From assembly GCA_966212235.1 (NCBI GenBank), contig CBIHPP010000002.1, positions 124,001 through 188,000 of the forward strand: a stretch of 64,000 nt of DNA, written 5' to 3'. The DNA is from Niastella sp966212235 (lineage in GTDB: Bacteria > Bacteroidota > Bacteroidia > Chitinophagales > Chitinophagaceae). Position numbers and translations under genes: made by a program. Below are positions 1-9,258 of this stretch, piece by piece; the first letter of the stretch is position 1, and the number at the start of each line of letters is the position of its first letter. Under the pieces are notes generated by a model. That model was not told the DNA's origin, searched no databases, and saw only the letters and a program-made list of their open reading frames with translations.

Positions 1-1
1 C

Positions 2-1465
2 ATTTCAGGTAGTAATTACTGGCTGATCCAACGCCTTCGCATTGAAATGGGTTTTACCGGTTACGTGGTCAGCGATAGTGATGCGCTTGAATACCTGGCC
101 ACCAAACATCATGTGGCGGCCAATTTAAAAGAAGCCGTTTTTCAGGCGTTCATGGCCGGTATGAATGTGCGCACAACCTTCAAGGCGCCTGATAGTATTA
201 TCATTTACCTGCGTCAACTGGTGAAAGAAGGTCGTATTCCCATGGATACCATAAATCACCGCGTTGCTGATGTGTTGCGCGTGAAGTTCCGGTTCGGCTT
301 GTTTGATCATCCTTATGTTGAAAGTGGTGCAGAAAGCAGGAAGATTGTCAACAGTGAAGCCAATCAACAAGTGGCTTTACAGGCATCGCGCGAAAGCCTG
401 GTACTGCTGAAAAATAACAATAACATCCTGCCTGTATCAAAGGGATTGGAAAAAGTTGCCGTTATTGGTCCCAATGCAACTAATGTTGATTTTGCGCATA
501 TGCATTATGGCCCTTCGCATTCGCCCAGCGTAAATATATTGCAGGGCATACAGGCAAAACTGGGGGCCGACAAAGTTCTTTATGCAAAAGGTGTTGACCT
601 GGTTGACAAACGCTGGCCCGAAAGTGAAATATTGCCCGAACCGATGAATACCACCGAGCTGGCCATGCTCGACTCTGCTGTGCAGGTTGCCAAACAGGCG
701 CAACTCGCAATTGTCGTTTTAGGTGGAAATTCACAAACAGGTGGCGAAAGTAAAAGCCGCACCAGCCTCGACCTGCCTGGTTATCAGCTCGACCTGATAA
801 AAGCCATCAAGGCAACCGGCAAACCGGTTGTGGTGGTACTGATTGGTTCGCAACCCATGACCATTAACTGGATCGATAAGTATATAGATGGTATCCTGTA
901 CGCTGGTTATCCCGGCGTAAAAGGCGGTATTGCCGTTGCCGATGTATTGTTTGGTGATTACAATCCTGGTGGCAAGCTCACGCTTACGTTCCCGAAATCG
1001 GTTGGACAATTACCCTTGAATTTCCCTTCCAAACCCAGCGCACAAACCGACGAAGGTGAGCATGCAAGGATCAAAGGCTTATTATATCCTTTTGGTTTTG
1101 GCTTAAGCTATACCAGCTTTGGCTATAATAACCTGAAAATAAATACGGGCAAAACCATTAAAGACCCCATAGCCGTAACCGTTGACATTACTAACACGGG
1201 CAAGCTGGCCGGTGATGAGGTAGTGCAATTGTATATCCGTGATGTATTGAGCTCGGTGACTACGTATGAAAAACTGTTAAAAGGCTTTGAACGTGTACAC
1301 CTGCAACCCGGCGAAACAAAAACGCTGTCTTTTTCCATTCCACTTGATGAATTGAAATTATATAACCGCGATATGAAATTTGTACTGGAGCCCGGCGAGT
1401 TCAGCATAATGATCGGCGCTTCATCTGCTGATATCAGGCAGACGGGGAGTTTCAATATAAAGTAA
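2..1465 (+). CDS. Glycoside hydrolase family 3 beta-glycosidase, 5' end outside window
   Basis: The frame is open from base 2, so the N-terminus lies upstream and 487 residues are visible. The segment YVVSDSDAL (about visible residues 21-29) is the GH3 nucleophile motif, with Asp25 as probable catalytic nucleophile. The GH3 C-terminal domain follows, with a probable acid/base Glu in GGESKSRTSLDLPGYQ. The last 100 residues form the fibronectin-III-like domain usual in this family (TNTGKLAGDEVVQLYIRD). GH3 enzymes remove terminal beta-linked sugars (glucose, xylose and others); the exact substrate cannot be read from sequence. It lies upstream of a sugar-catabolic cluster but is separated from it by a strong terminator, so a shared role is only a guess. 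Confidence 0.93.
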   Translation: MSGSNYWLIQRLRIEMGFTGYVVSDSDALEYLATKHHVAANLKEAVFQAFMAGMNVRTTFKAPDSIIIYLRQLVKEGRIPMDTINHRVADVLRVKFRFGLFDHPYVESGAESRKIVNSEANQQVALQASRESLVLLKNNNNILPVSKGLEKVAVIGPNATNVDFAHMHYGPSHSPSVNILQGIQAKLGADKVLYAKGVDLVDKRWPESEILPEPMNTTELAMLDSAVQVAKQAQLAIVVLGGNSQTGGESKSRTSLDLPGYQLDLIKAIKATGKPVVVVLIGSQPMTINWIDKYIDGILYAGYPGVKGGIAVADVLFGDYNPGGKLTLTFPKSVGQLPLNFPSKPSAQTDEGEHARIKGLLYPFGFGLSYTSFGYNNLKINTGKTIKDPIAVTVDITNTGKLAGDEVVQLYIRDVLSSVTTYEKLLKGFERVHLQPGETKTLSFSIPLDELKLYNRDMKFVLEPGEFSIMIGASSADIRQTGSFNIK

Positions 1466-1556
1466 TAAGTAAATACAGCTGAAAGTCGAAAGCCAAAAGC
1501 TGAAAGCCGGTCGGATGGCAATTACAGTTTGTATTTCCCTGAAACAGGTCCCGACT

Positions 1557-1574
1557 CCCCGCCAGCTGGCGGGG
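1557..1574. repeat. Perfect 18-bp extragenic palindrome (CCGCCAGCTGGCGG core)
   Basis: CCCCGCCAGCTGGCGGGG reads the same on both strands. The same 14-base core recurs at 45550-45567 and 50193-50208, always between genes. Here and at 45550 a G-tract and GTTTAC/GTAAAC follow. It looks like a dispersed intergenic palindrome family of unknown function. Confidence 0.8.
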
Positions 1575-1601
1575 GCGGGGGTTTACGATAATTTTTCTTT
1601 T

Positions 1602-1650
1602 CCCTTTGCACATAAACATCCAAAGTTTATGCGCAAAGGGATTTTTTATT
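1602..1650 (+). terminator. Intrinsic terminator after the GH3 gene
   Basis: A 16-bp stem with one mismatch (1602-1617 against 1625-1640) has a 7-base loop and is followed by ATTTTTTATT. It lies 137 bp after the GH3 stop and should isolate that gene from the DeoR cluster. Confidence 0.85.
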
Positions 1651-1791
1651 GATAATCAGTAATATATGTGGTTTGGGCTCCGAAAATTATACTATCCTGC
1701 ACTTTACTGTTTGTTTTCTTTTCTTTGTTTTATTTTGTATTATTTTCGATTGTTTGCTTATTTTTGGTTTTAAGCGCCACAAATAAACCAT

Positions 1792-2559
1792 ATGTTACCT
1801 AATCAAAGGAGAGAGAAAATATTGGAATTGCTCCGCGAGGATGGTTCGGCAAAAGTGGGCGACCTGGCGAGGATCTTTAAGGTGACCGAAGTAACTATCC
1901 GTCAAGACCTTGAAAAGCTGGAAAAGGAAGAAATGGTGATCCGCGAACATGGCGGCGCTTACCTTAAAAATATCGAAGACCAGGTAAAGGGCTTTTATGT
2001 GGCGCACCAGGAATTGTGTACCACACAAAAAGAAAAGATCGCCACCAAATGCCTGGAGTTTATTGAAAGCGGCGATACCATCATCCTCGATTCCGGTTCT
2101 ACCGTCACCGAAATAGCACGGAAGTTAAAAGGGTTCAGGAACCTCACGGTTATCACCAACGCCCTGAACATTGCCATGATGCTGGGTACCGAACCCGGTA
2201 TTGAAGTTGTAATGACCGGCGGCGAATTTAAACCTCCTACCTTATCATTGACCGGTCAAAAAGCGGCTGACTTTTTTAAAGGCATCAATGTATCGAAACT
2301 CTTTTTAGCCACTGCGGGCATTTCTTTAAAATCAGGATTAACCTATCCCAGTCTGAGCGATATCATTGTAAAAAAGGCCATGATAGAAGCGGCAGAAACG
2401 ACTTATCTCGTTGCCGATTCTTCCAAAATAGGCAGGAATGCTTTTGCCAGTCTCGGCGCTTTATCGCTCATCAATTACATCATTACCGATGATGGTATAG
2501 AAGATAAAGACAGAAAGTTGTTTGAGGAACATGAAGTTGAATTGATCATTGCCACATAA
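1792..2559 (+). CDS. DeoR-family transcriptional regulator of the adjacent sugar cluster
   Basis: 255 residues, the usual DeoR length. Residues 6-58 form the winged helix-turn-helix (ILELLREDG, VGDLARIFKV, VTIRQDLEKLE). The remainder is the DeoR C-terminal sensor domain, with the conserved DSGSTVTEIA near residue 100 and VADSSKIGR near residue 205. Members of this family bind a phosphorylated sugar intermediate and usually repress the operon they precede. It is the first gene of the cluster and lies 39 bp before the isomerase, so local control of the isomerase-transketolase-transporter-kinase genes is likely. The long T/A-rich upstream region presumably holds the promoter, but I could not assign it convincingly. 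Confidence 0.92.
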   Translation: MLPNQRREKILELLREDGSAKVGDLARIFKVTEVTIRQDLEKLEKEEMVIREHGGAYLKNIEDQVKGFYVAHQELCTTQKEKIATKCLEFIESGDTIILDSGSTVTEIARKLKGFRNLTVITNALNIAMMLGTEPGIEVVMTGGEFKPPTLSLTGQKAADFFKGINVSKLFLATAGISLKSGLTYPSLSDIIVKKAMIEAAETTYLVADSSKIGRNAFASLGALSLINYIITDDGIEDKDRKLFEEHEVELIIAT

Positions 2560-2598
2560 CCAATACAAGTAATTACCACAAAACGGAAAGTATACAAG

Positions 2599-4017
2599 AT
2601 GAAGACGACTGCTAAATCAACACTCGGTGTAATTATAGGAAACAGGGATTTTTTTCCTGATAAATTAGTGGGCGAAGCACGCACCGAAATTGTTGCGCTT
2701 TTTGAAAAGCTAAACATTACGCCCATCTTATTAACTGATGCCGATACCAAGCTGGGTGGCGTGGAAACATTTAAAGAGGCCCAGCGCTGTGCCGACCTGT
2801 TTAAAAAGCATGCTGCCGACATCCAGGGCATCCTGGTAGTGCTGCCCAACTTCGGCGATGAAAAAGGCGTGGCTGAAACCATAAAACTGGCCAACCTCAA
2901 TGTACCGGTCTTAATTCAGGGCTATCCCGACAACCTGAATAAAATGGATGTGGTGAACAGAAGAGATGCCTGGTGCGGAAAAATTTCTGTCTGCAATAAC
3001 CTGTATCAATATGGTATAAAATATTCATTGACCACAAAACATGTGGTTAGTCCAACCGATGAATCGTTCATCGACGATCTGAAAAAATTTATTGCCGTAT
3101 GCCGTGTCGTAAAAGGCATGCGCAACGTACGCATTGGTGCGGTTGGGGCACGGCCCGGGGCTTTCAATACCGTACGCTATAGCGAAAAGATCCTTCAACG
3201 GAATGGCATTTCTGTTACAACGGTTGATCTGTCTGAAATACTGGGCAATGCCAATAAACTAACGGCCGACCATGCCCGTGTAAAGGAAAAACTCGAAGGT
3301 ATTAAAGCCTATGCGTCAACCGGTAAAACACCGAATGAAAAGCTGGTGCAGATAGCCAAACTCGACGTCGTGCTGGCTGATTTTATGGCAGAAAATGCAC
3401 TCGATGCCTCAGCCATTCAATGCTGGACTTCCCTGCAACAGAACTATGGCTGTAATGTGTGTACCAGCATGAGTATGATGAGTGAAAATATGTTGCCCAG
3501 CGCTTGTGAGGTAGACGTAACCGGAACACTGAGCATGTATGCCATGCAGTTAGCTTCCGGCACACCCAGCGCATTGGTCGACTGGAATAACAACTACGCC
3601 GATGATGATACAAAATGCGTATTGTTCCATTGCGGTAACTGGGCCAAATCATTCTTACCCGATGCCCAGATCAGCACCGCGCCGATCCTGGGAACAAGCG
3701 TAGGCGTTGAAAATACCTATGGTGCGTTGGAAGGTCGTACCCCAGCTTCCCCGCTTACGTATGGCAGAATAAGCACCGATGATAGCCTGGGCATCATCAA
3801 AGCGTATGTTGGCGAAGGTGAGCTTACCAACGATACGCTGAATACTTTTGGCAACAGGGCCGTTGCGCAGATCAATAACCTGCAGGGCCTGATGCAATAT
3901 GTGTGCAGGAACGGATTTGAACACCATGTGGTCATGAATGCCAGCAAAACAGCCGGTATTCTAACAGAAGCATTCGATAATTACCTTGGCTGGAAGGTGT
4001 ATCAGCACGGAAGTTGA
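2599..4017 (+). CDS. L-fucose/L-arabinose isomerase-family aldose-ketose isomerase
   Basis: 472 residues, similar to the FucI/AraA-fold isomerases that interconvert aldoses and ketoses with a divalent metal. Candidate metal ligands in the C-terminal half are the Glu in ACEVDVTG, the Asp in LVDWNN and the His in LFHCGN; this order matches the Glu-Asp-His set of fucose isomerase. The N-terminal half is a Rossmann-like region (GVIIGNRDFFP, GILVVLPNFGDE). The protein is shorter than FucI (about 590) and belongs to the broad 'fucose isomerase-like' group of mixed specificity. With an FGGY kinase and a split transketolase in the same cluster it should supply the ketose that is then phosphorylated. 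The sugar is not known. Confidence 0.85.
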   Translation: MKTTAKSTLGVIIGNRDFFPDKLVGEARTEIVALFEKLNITPILLTDADTKLGGVETFKEAQRCADLFKKHAADIQGILVVLPNFGDEKGVAETIKLANLNVPVLIQGYPDNLNKMDVVNRRDAWCGKISVCNNLYQYGIKYSLTTKHVVSPTDESFIDDLKKFIAVCRVVKGMRNVRIGAVGARPGAFNTVRYSEKILQRNGISVTTVDLSEILGNANKLTADHARVKEKLEGIKAYASTGKTPNEKLVQIAKLDVVLADFMAENALDASAIQCWTSLQQNYGCNVCTSMSMMSENMLPSACEVDVTGTLSMYAMQLASGTPSALVDWNNNYADDDTKCVLFHCGNWAKSFLPDAQISTAPILGTSVGVENTYGALEGRTPASPLTYGRISTDDSLGIIKAYVGEGELTNDTLNTFGNRAVAQINNLQGLMQYVCRNGFEHHVVMNASKTAGILTEAFDNYLGWKVYQHGS

Positions 4018-4132
4018 AAAGTTGACAGGGTTGATAAAGGAAAAGGCAGAAATGCAAAGAGGTATAAAGTAAGGGGCGAATCCGGAAATTGAAGAACCAC
4101 AAACCACAAACAATAAACCACAAACGGTTCCT

Positions 4133-4972
4133 ATGGAAAGGAGTGAACTTGAAAAACGATCAGTCGAGTATAGAAAGAGGATCCTGAAGTATATCGTAGG
4201 GGCCAATGCCGGTCATACTGGTGGCAGCTTATCCTGCATCGATATATTGAATGTGTTGTACAATCATGTGCTGAATGTATCACCACAGAACTTTACTTCG
4301 CCCGACCGGGACAGGTATATTCAAAGCAAAGGCCATTGTGTGGAAGCCTTGTTTGTGGTGCTGGCCGATAAAGGTTTTTTTCCGGAAGAACACCTGGAAA
4401 CACTTTGCAAGTACCAGTCACACTATATTGGTCACCCTACTAAAAAAGTAAAAGGGGTGGAGCAGAATACCGGGGCGTTGGGTCATGGTTTACCGATTGC
4501 CGTAGGCAATGCCATTGCCGCCAAACTCGATAAAAGATCATACAAAGTATACACGCTCATGGGCGATGGCGAATTGCCCGAAGGCTCCAACTGGGAAGCT
4601 GCATTAACCGCTTCGCATTACAAACTCGATAACCTGTGCGCCATCGTAGATAAAAATACATTGCAGATCACCGGGCCTACCGCGCAGGTTTGCAACACCG
4701 ATCCGCTGGATGAAAAGTTCAGAAGCTTCGGTTGGGCCGTGCACGAAGTCGACGGGCATGATATAGAGGCGCTTAAAAATGCATTTGACTGCCTGCCTTT
4801 TGTATCCGGCAAGCCCAGTTTGATCATTGCCAATACCGTAAAAGGCAAAGGCGTGAGTTTTATGGAAAATAATATCAAGTGGCACCATGGTGTGCCCAGC
4901 AAAGAAGAGTTTGCATTGGCGATAAGCGAATTGGATAATAGTAAGCGGCAGGTGGTAGGAAGTGGGAGGTAG
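4133..4972 (+). CDS. Transketolase-like enzyme, N-terminal (thiamine diphosphate-binding) subunit
   Basis: 279 residues, equal to the N-terminal third of a full transketolase. It carries the thiamine diphosphate/Mg motif MGDGELPEGSNWEAA (about residues 143-157) ending in VDKN, and the transketolase segments HTGGSLSC and GALGHGLPIAVG. The partner C-terminal subunit follows 93 bp downstream. Split transketolases often act in specialised pathways instead of the central pentose-phosphate pathway. One known example is the apulose-4-phosphate transketolase, which hands a two-carbon unit to glyceraldehyde 3-phosphate. An A-rich ACCACAAAC repeat, and no Shine-Dalgarno sequence, precedes the ATG. Confidence 0.93.
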   Translation: MERSELEKRSVEYRKRILKYIVGANAGHTGGSLSCIDILNVLYNHVLNVSPQNFTSPDRDRYIQSKGHCVEALFVVLADKGFFPEEHLETLCKYQSHYIGHPTKKVKGVEQNTGALGHGLPIAVGNAIAAKLDKRSYKVYTLMGDGELPEGSNWEAALTASHYKLDNLCAIVDKNTLQITGPTAQVCNTDPLDEKFRSFGWAVHEVDGHDIEALKNAFDCLPFVSGKPSLIIANTVKGKGVSFMENNIKWHHGVPSKEEFALAISELDNSKRQVVGSGR

Positions 4973-5065
4973 AAAGTAGGGGGTAAGGAGTTCGAAATAA
5001 GAAACAGGAAGTATGAAAATTCGGGTATTAACCAGAAACAATAAACGAGAAACGATAAACCATTA

Positions 5066-6028
5066 ATGGCGCATATAGAAACAACAGATCCGAACGGATA
5101 TAAACCTAACCAGGAGATCTTTTCAGAAGTACTCCAGGCGTTAGCGGCAACCGACAGAGACATCATTGCCGTTACCAGCGATTCACGTGGCTCAGGCAAA
5201 TTAGTAACCTTTGGTAAAAACTTTCCGGAGCAGATCGTTGAAGTGGGTATTGCCGAACAAAACCTGGTTGGTGTAGCGGCCGGACTGGCTTCTGCCGGCA
5301 AAAAAGTGTTTGCGGTTTCTCCCGCCTGCTTTTTAACCGCACGGGCGCTGGAGCAAATCAAGAACGATGTGGCGTACAGCGACAATCCGGTTACCGTTGT
5401 GGGTATCAGTGCCGGGGTAAGTTATGGCGCATTGGGTTCTACCCATCACAGCCTGCACGACTTTGCAGCGCTCAGGGCAATCAACAATATTACCGTTGTG
5501 GTACCAGCTGATAATTTTGAAACAGCTGCGGCTACGGCACTGGCTGCCAAAACAAACAGCCCGGTATATCTGCGGTTTGGTAAAAAGGTTATGAACAACC
5601 TGAAAACCGTGAACGACGATGTCTTTGTTTTTGGAAAAGGCCGGGTTATTACGGAAGGGAACGATGCGGCTATCATTGCCTGTGGTGAAACGGTGTATCC
5701 TGCGTTACAGGCGGCGCACTTGTTAGCAGCACAAGGCATGCACGTGACCGTCGTGAGCATGCACACCATCAAACCGCTGGATACCGGCCTGCTGGCGAAA
5801 TTAGCGGGCGCCTGCAAAGCCATTGTGACCGTAGAAGAGCATAGTGTGTATGGCGGTCTGGGCGAGGCCTGTGCCTCATATCTGATGCAGCATGGTTTGC
5901 ATAAGCCTTTCCGCATTGTAGGTATTCCGGATGAATACACCGTGACCGGTTCGCAACAGGATATTTTTAATCATTATCATATTACTAAAGAAGGAATTGC
6001 TGATGTCGTAAAGAACTTGTTACAATAG
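5066..6028 (+). CDS. Transketolase-like enzyme, C-terminal (pyrimidine-binding) subunit
   Basis: 320 residues, covering the pyrimidine-binding domain and the transketolase C-terminal domain. EVGIAEQNLVGVAAGLA (about residues 71-87) contains the conserved Glu that activates the thiamine cofactor. TVEEHSVYGGLGEA near residue 256 is typical of the C-terminal domain. It should form the active heterotetramer with the preceding subunit, since the active site of transketolases lies between the two. Gene order places both subunits between isomerase and transporter, so they are expected to process the phosphorylated ketose made by the downstream kinase. Confidence 0.93.
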   Translation: MAHIETTDPNGYKPNQEIFSEVLQALAATDRDIIAVTSDSRGSGKLVTFGKNFPEQIVEVGIAEQNLVGVAAGLASAGKKVFAVSPACFLTARALEQIKNDVAYSDNPVTVVGISAGVSYGALGSTHHSLHDFAALRAINNITVVVPADNFETAAATALAAKTNSPVYLRFGKKVMNNLKTVNDDVFVFGKGRVITEGNDAAIIACGETVYPALQAAHLLAAQGMHVTVVSMHTIKPLDTGLLAKLAGACKAIVTVEEHSVYGGLGEACASYLMQHGLHKPFRIVGIPDEYTVTGSQQDIFNHYHITKEGIADVVKNLLQ

Positions 6029-6029
6029 A

Positions 6030-6115
6030 TAGGTGTGGCCATGATAACTGTGTCACGGTTCCGATCGAAGTCGAAAGGCAAACCGTGGCACGGTTAAAGA
6101 CAAGGGTCGCACCTA
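6030..6115 (+). other. Structured intergenic RNA segment before the sugar-binding protein gene
   Basis: TAGGTGTG (6030-6037) can pair with CGCACCTA (6108-6115). Inside, GTGTCACGGTT (6050-6060) pairs with AACCGTGGCAC (6081-6091), 11 bp with one wobble. The 20-base inner loop is purine-rich. There is no T-tract, so it is not a plain terminator. It may set mRNA stability between the enzyme and transporter genes. Confidence 0.45.
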
Positions 6116-6151
6116 AGAAAAACATCTGGCCATAACCATTAACACTTACAG

Positions 6152-7105
6152 ATGAAACGAAGCTTGCCGCTATATGTAAAGATCTCCCTGTTAAGCCTGC
6201 TGGTGCTGTTTGCACAGTGTAAGCAGCAAAAGGCCGGAACCGGGAAAAAAAGAATGGCCGTTGTTGTATCAACGCTTAACAATCCCTGGTTTGTATTCCT
6301 GGCCGAAACAGCTGCAGCCAAAGCCACGGCGCTGGGCTACGATGCTAAAATCTTCGACTCGCAAAACAATACGGCTACGGAAGGCGATCATTTTGAGAAT
6401 ATCATTGTGGCCGGTTTCGACGCCATTCTCTTTAACTCCACCGACGCCAATGGTTCTGTAGCAAATGTGCTCAAGGCAAAAACTGCTGGTATCCCGGTCT
6501 TTTGTATGGACCGCGAAATAAACGCCACCAATGCCGCTACTTCACAAATATTATCCGACAGTTATTCCGGTGCGGTGGCCATCGGTGTCAACTTTACCCA
6601 ACAGTTACATAAAAAAGGCAATTATGTAGAATTACTTGGCCTGGTAGGAGACAACAATACCTGGGCGCGGTCAAAAGGTTTTCACAGTGTGACCGATAAT
6701 TATCCGGACCTGAAAATGGTGGCTCAGCAAAGCGCCGACTTCGACCGCAACAAAGCCATGGAAGTAATGGAAAGCATCCTGCAGGCGCATCCTGATATCG
6801 ATGCCGTTTTTTGTGGTAATGATGGTATGGCGATGGGCGCTTACCAGGCATTGGTAGCAGCGGGCAAAGCCAACAAGGTAAAAGTATTTGGTTTCGATGG
6901 CGCGGAAGACGTGATCACCGCCATTAAAGAAAATAAGGTATACGGAACCGGTATGCAGTTTCCCAAAGTAATGGCTGAAACGGCTGCTAAGTTTGCGCAT
7001 GAATACATAAAGGGTAGAAGGGATTTTCCACAAAAGATCCCGGTTGCCGTAGAACTGGTAACACCCAAAAACATCAACGATTACATTGCCTACGGAAAAA
7101 AATAA
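6152..7105 (+). CDS. Ribose-type sugar ABC transporter, substrate-binding lipoprotein
   Basis: 317 residues of the periplasmic-binding-protein type I (RbsB-like, Peripla_BP_4) family. The N-terminus has a positively charged end, a hydrophobic stretch and a Cys at residue 23 (LLVLFAQC), which suggests a lipoprotein anchored in the periplasm, although Gln at -1 is unusual for a lipobox. The mature domain opens with VVVSTLNNPWFVFLAETA and includes the second-lobe signature VFCGNDGMAMGAYQAL near residue 215 and VKVFGFDGAEDV near residue 247. Such proteins bind pentoses, hexoses or polyols. ABC sugar importers are uncommon in Bacteroidetes, which mostly use SusC/D systems. Confidence 0.92.
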   Translation: MKRSLPLYVKISLLSLLVLFAQCKQQKAGTGKKRMAVVVSTLNNPWFVFLAETAAAKATALGYDAKIFDSQNNTATEGDHFENIIVAGFDAILFNSTDANGSVANVLKAKTAGIPVFCMDREINATNAATSQILSDSYSGAVAIGVNFTQQLHKKGNYVELLGLVGDNNTWARSKGFHSVTDNYPDLKMVAQQSADFDRNKAMEVMESILQAHPDIDAVFCGNDGMAMGAYQALVAAGKANKVKVFGFDGAEDVITAIKENKVYGTGMQFPKVMAETAAKFAHEYIKGRRDFPQKIPVAVELVTPKNINDYIAYGKK

Positions 7106-7108
7106 AAC

Positions 7109-7744
7109 ATGACCAGGAAAATAGCTAAATATCTTTTACTGGTGATCATTATAGGATTGCTTGCCTATAATTCTGTCTACATAAAAAAACTGAGCGAAGT
7201 ACAGGCAAAAGAACCGGTTGCTTTTAACGCTACCTCCTTTGCCGAACAACTCTGGGTTTTAAAATTACCGGCCCGCATTGATTCCGCCATCACCCTCGAT
7301 GCATTGCAGGCAGCATTAAAATCAAATGAGGCCCTGGCATTCGACACGTATTTCAACTCCATGAGCATTGGCAACATTCGCTATGGGTTGGTAAAAGTAT
7401 CTGGCAAAGTGCTTTCGGTGAATGAAGATGATATTGTTCTGCTGACAGGCGTCGGTGGTAATACGCAAACGGTAACAATAGCCACCGAATATATTTATGG
7501 CAATGCCATCCGCGATGCATCGAAGCTGGTGGATATTAAAGATTTTGTAAACACCACCGACCTGAGTGGTATCTCTGAAGCGCTGAATAAAAAGGTGAGG
7601 ACCGTGGTATTGCCTCCTTTTAAAAGCGCCGTGATGAAAGCTGACAGCATCACCTGTATTGGTGCAATAGAACTCAACCAGGAACACTATTCGCTGAAGG
7701 ACCTGGAAATTATACCTGTTCAATGTAAAATCATTCAACACTGA
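7109..7744 (+). CDS. DUF2291-type membrane-anchored periplasmic protein of sugar ABC operons
   Basis: 211 residues with one N-terminal membrane segment (about residues 7-24) and a periplasmic domain. I assign it to the DUF2291 family from its length, the FNATSFAEQLWVLKLP-like start of the soluble domain, and its position between binding protein and ATPase, where this family is normally found. Its function is unknown; a role in transporter assembly or substrate handling is inferred from this synteny alone. It starts 3 bp after the binding-protein stop codon and its TGA overlaps the ATG of the ATPase, so translation is coupled. Confidence 0.75.
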   Translation: MTRKIAKYLLLVIIIGLLAYNSVYIKKLSEVQAKEPVAFNATSFAEQLWVLKLPARIDSAITLDALQAALKSNEALAFDTYFNSMSIGNIRYGLVKVSGKVLSVNEDDIVLLTGVGGNTQTVTIATEYIYGNAIRDASKLVDIKDFVNTTDLSGISEALNKKVRTVVLPPFKSAVMKADSITCIGAIELNQEHYSLKDLEIIPVQCKIIQH

Positions 7745-9258
7745 TGCTGGTTGCCCGTAACATAACGAAAAAGTTTGCCGGGGTTACCGCCCTTAATAAT
7801 GTAAACCTGGAGTTGCATCCCGGTAAAGTGAATGCGATTATCGGTGAGAATGGAGCAGGTAAGTCAACCCTCATGAAGGTATTGTCGGGCGTGTATGTTG
7901 ATTATGAAGGAAGCATTATTTACAATAACGAACCGCTTACACTAACCGGTACTAAAGATGCAGAGGCAAAGGGTATCGTTATCATTCACCAGGAGTTGAA
8001 CCTGGTACCCGGTTTAAGTATAACAGAGAATATATTTTTAGGCAGGGAGCGTTGTAATTTGTTGGGGATGCTCGACAAAAAACAAATGGCGCAGCAAACA
8101 AAGGATTTGCTGCAGAAAGTAAAGCTGGATGCAGATCCCGGTCAGCTGGTGGGTTCTTTAAAAGTAGGCCAGCAACAGTTGGTTGAAATAGCCAAGGCAC
8201 TGCATACAAAAGCCAGTGTCATCATTATGGATGAACCCACCTCAGCCATTAGCGATAAAGAAGTGGATAATCTTTTTGTGATCATTAATGAACTGAGAAG
8301 CGAAGGCAAAACGATCGTTTATATTTCTCACAAACTGAAAGAACTGTTTACGATTGCCGACCGGTTTGTGGTGTTGCGGGATGGTTGTTCGATAGATAGT
8401 GGAGAAATGGCGGACATGACGCAGGATCAACTGATCCATAAAATGACCGGCCGGGCATTGAATGGTTCAACAGATAATGCAAAAGTTACAAGTACCGAAC
8501 CCGTATTACGGGTAGAACATATCAACCTGAAAAGCACCTCGCGCCATGGGGCGAATGTGTTATCAGATATTTCATTCACGTTGCACAAAGGTGAGATCGT
8601 GGGCTTGTATGGACTGATGGGAGCGGGCAGAACCGAATTAATGGAAACCCTGTTCGGGCTGCATCCTAAAAGAGCCTCGGGCAATGTATTTGTAAACGAG
8701 CAACCCGTCAACATACAAACACCCATACAAGCCATTAAGCAGGGACTTGCGTTAGTACCGGAAGACCGGAAAGCGCATGGGTTGATCCTTGACCAGAAGA
8801 TAAAGACCAATATCAGCATCACGGTGCTGAACCAGTTACAGCGATGGGGTATCATTCTGCACAACAAAAAGGAAACCCTGTTGTCGAAAGAATATATTCA
8901 ACAACTGGGTATCAAAACAAATTCAGAAAACAATCTTGCCGGAAACCTGAGCGGCGGCAACCAGCAAAAGATCGTGCTGGCCAAATGGCTGGCAACCAAT
9001 CCACGCATCCTCTTGCTGGATGAGCCAACGCGCGGGATCGACATCAATGCCCGGTTTGAAATTTACAGCCTGATGAAAAAGCTGGCATCGGCTGGCATGG
9101 CCATTCTGCTGGTCTCATCTGAATTGCCTGAAATACTGACTGCCTCTGACCGGGTACTGGTGATGGCGGAAGGAAGACTGACTGCCGACATACCGATTGC
9201 CGAAGCCACCGAAAGCAACGTGCTCAAATATGCCATACAACATAATATTACTGCCTGA
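7744..9258 (+). CDS. Ribose-type sugar ABC transporter, double ATPase subunit (RbsA-like)
   Basis: 504 residues with two ABC domains, the usual RbsA/MglA/XylG length. The first domain has Walker A GENGAGKST (about residue 34), a modified signature VGQQQLVEIAK and Walker B VIIMDEPTSA. The second has the degenerate P-loop GLMGAGRTE expected for the family, then LSGGNQQKIVLAKWL and Walker B ILLLDEPTRGID. The ATG overlaps the previous stop (TGATG) and the gene ends in the same kind of overlap with the permease. It powers import of the cluster's sugar at the inner membrane. Confidence 0.96.
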   Translation: MLVARNITKKFAGVTALNNVNLELHPGKVNAIIGENGAGKSTLMKVLSGVYVDYEGSIIYNNEPLTLTGTKDAEAKGIVIIHQELNLVPGLSITENIFLGRERCNLLGMLDKKQMAQQTKDLLQKVKLDADPGQLVGSLKVGQQQLVEIAKALHTKASVIIMDEPTSAISDKEVDNLFVIINELRSEGKTIVYISHKLKELFTIADRFVVLRDGCSIDSGEMADMTQDQLIHKMTGRALNGSTDNAKVTSTEPVLRVEHINLKSTSRHGANVLSDISFTLHKGEIVGLYGLMGAGRTELMETLFGLHPKRASGNVFVNEQPVNIQTPIQAIKQGLALVPEDRKAHGLILDQKIKTNISITVLNQLQRWGIILHNKKETLLSKEYIQQLGIKTNSENNLAGNLSGGNQQKIVLAKWLATNPRILLLDEPTRGIDINARFEIYSLMKKLASAGMAILLVSSELPEILTASDRVLVMAEGRLTADIPIAEATESNVLKYAIQHNITA

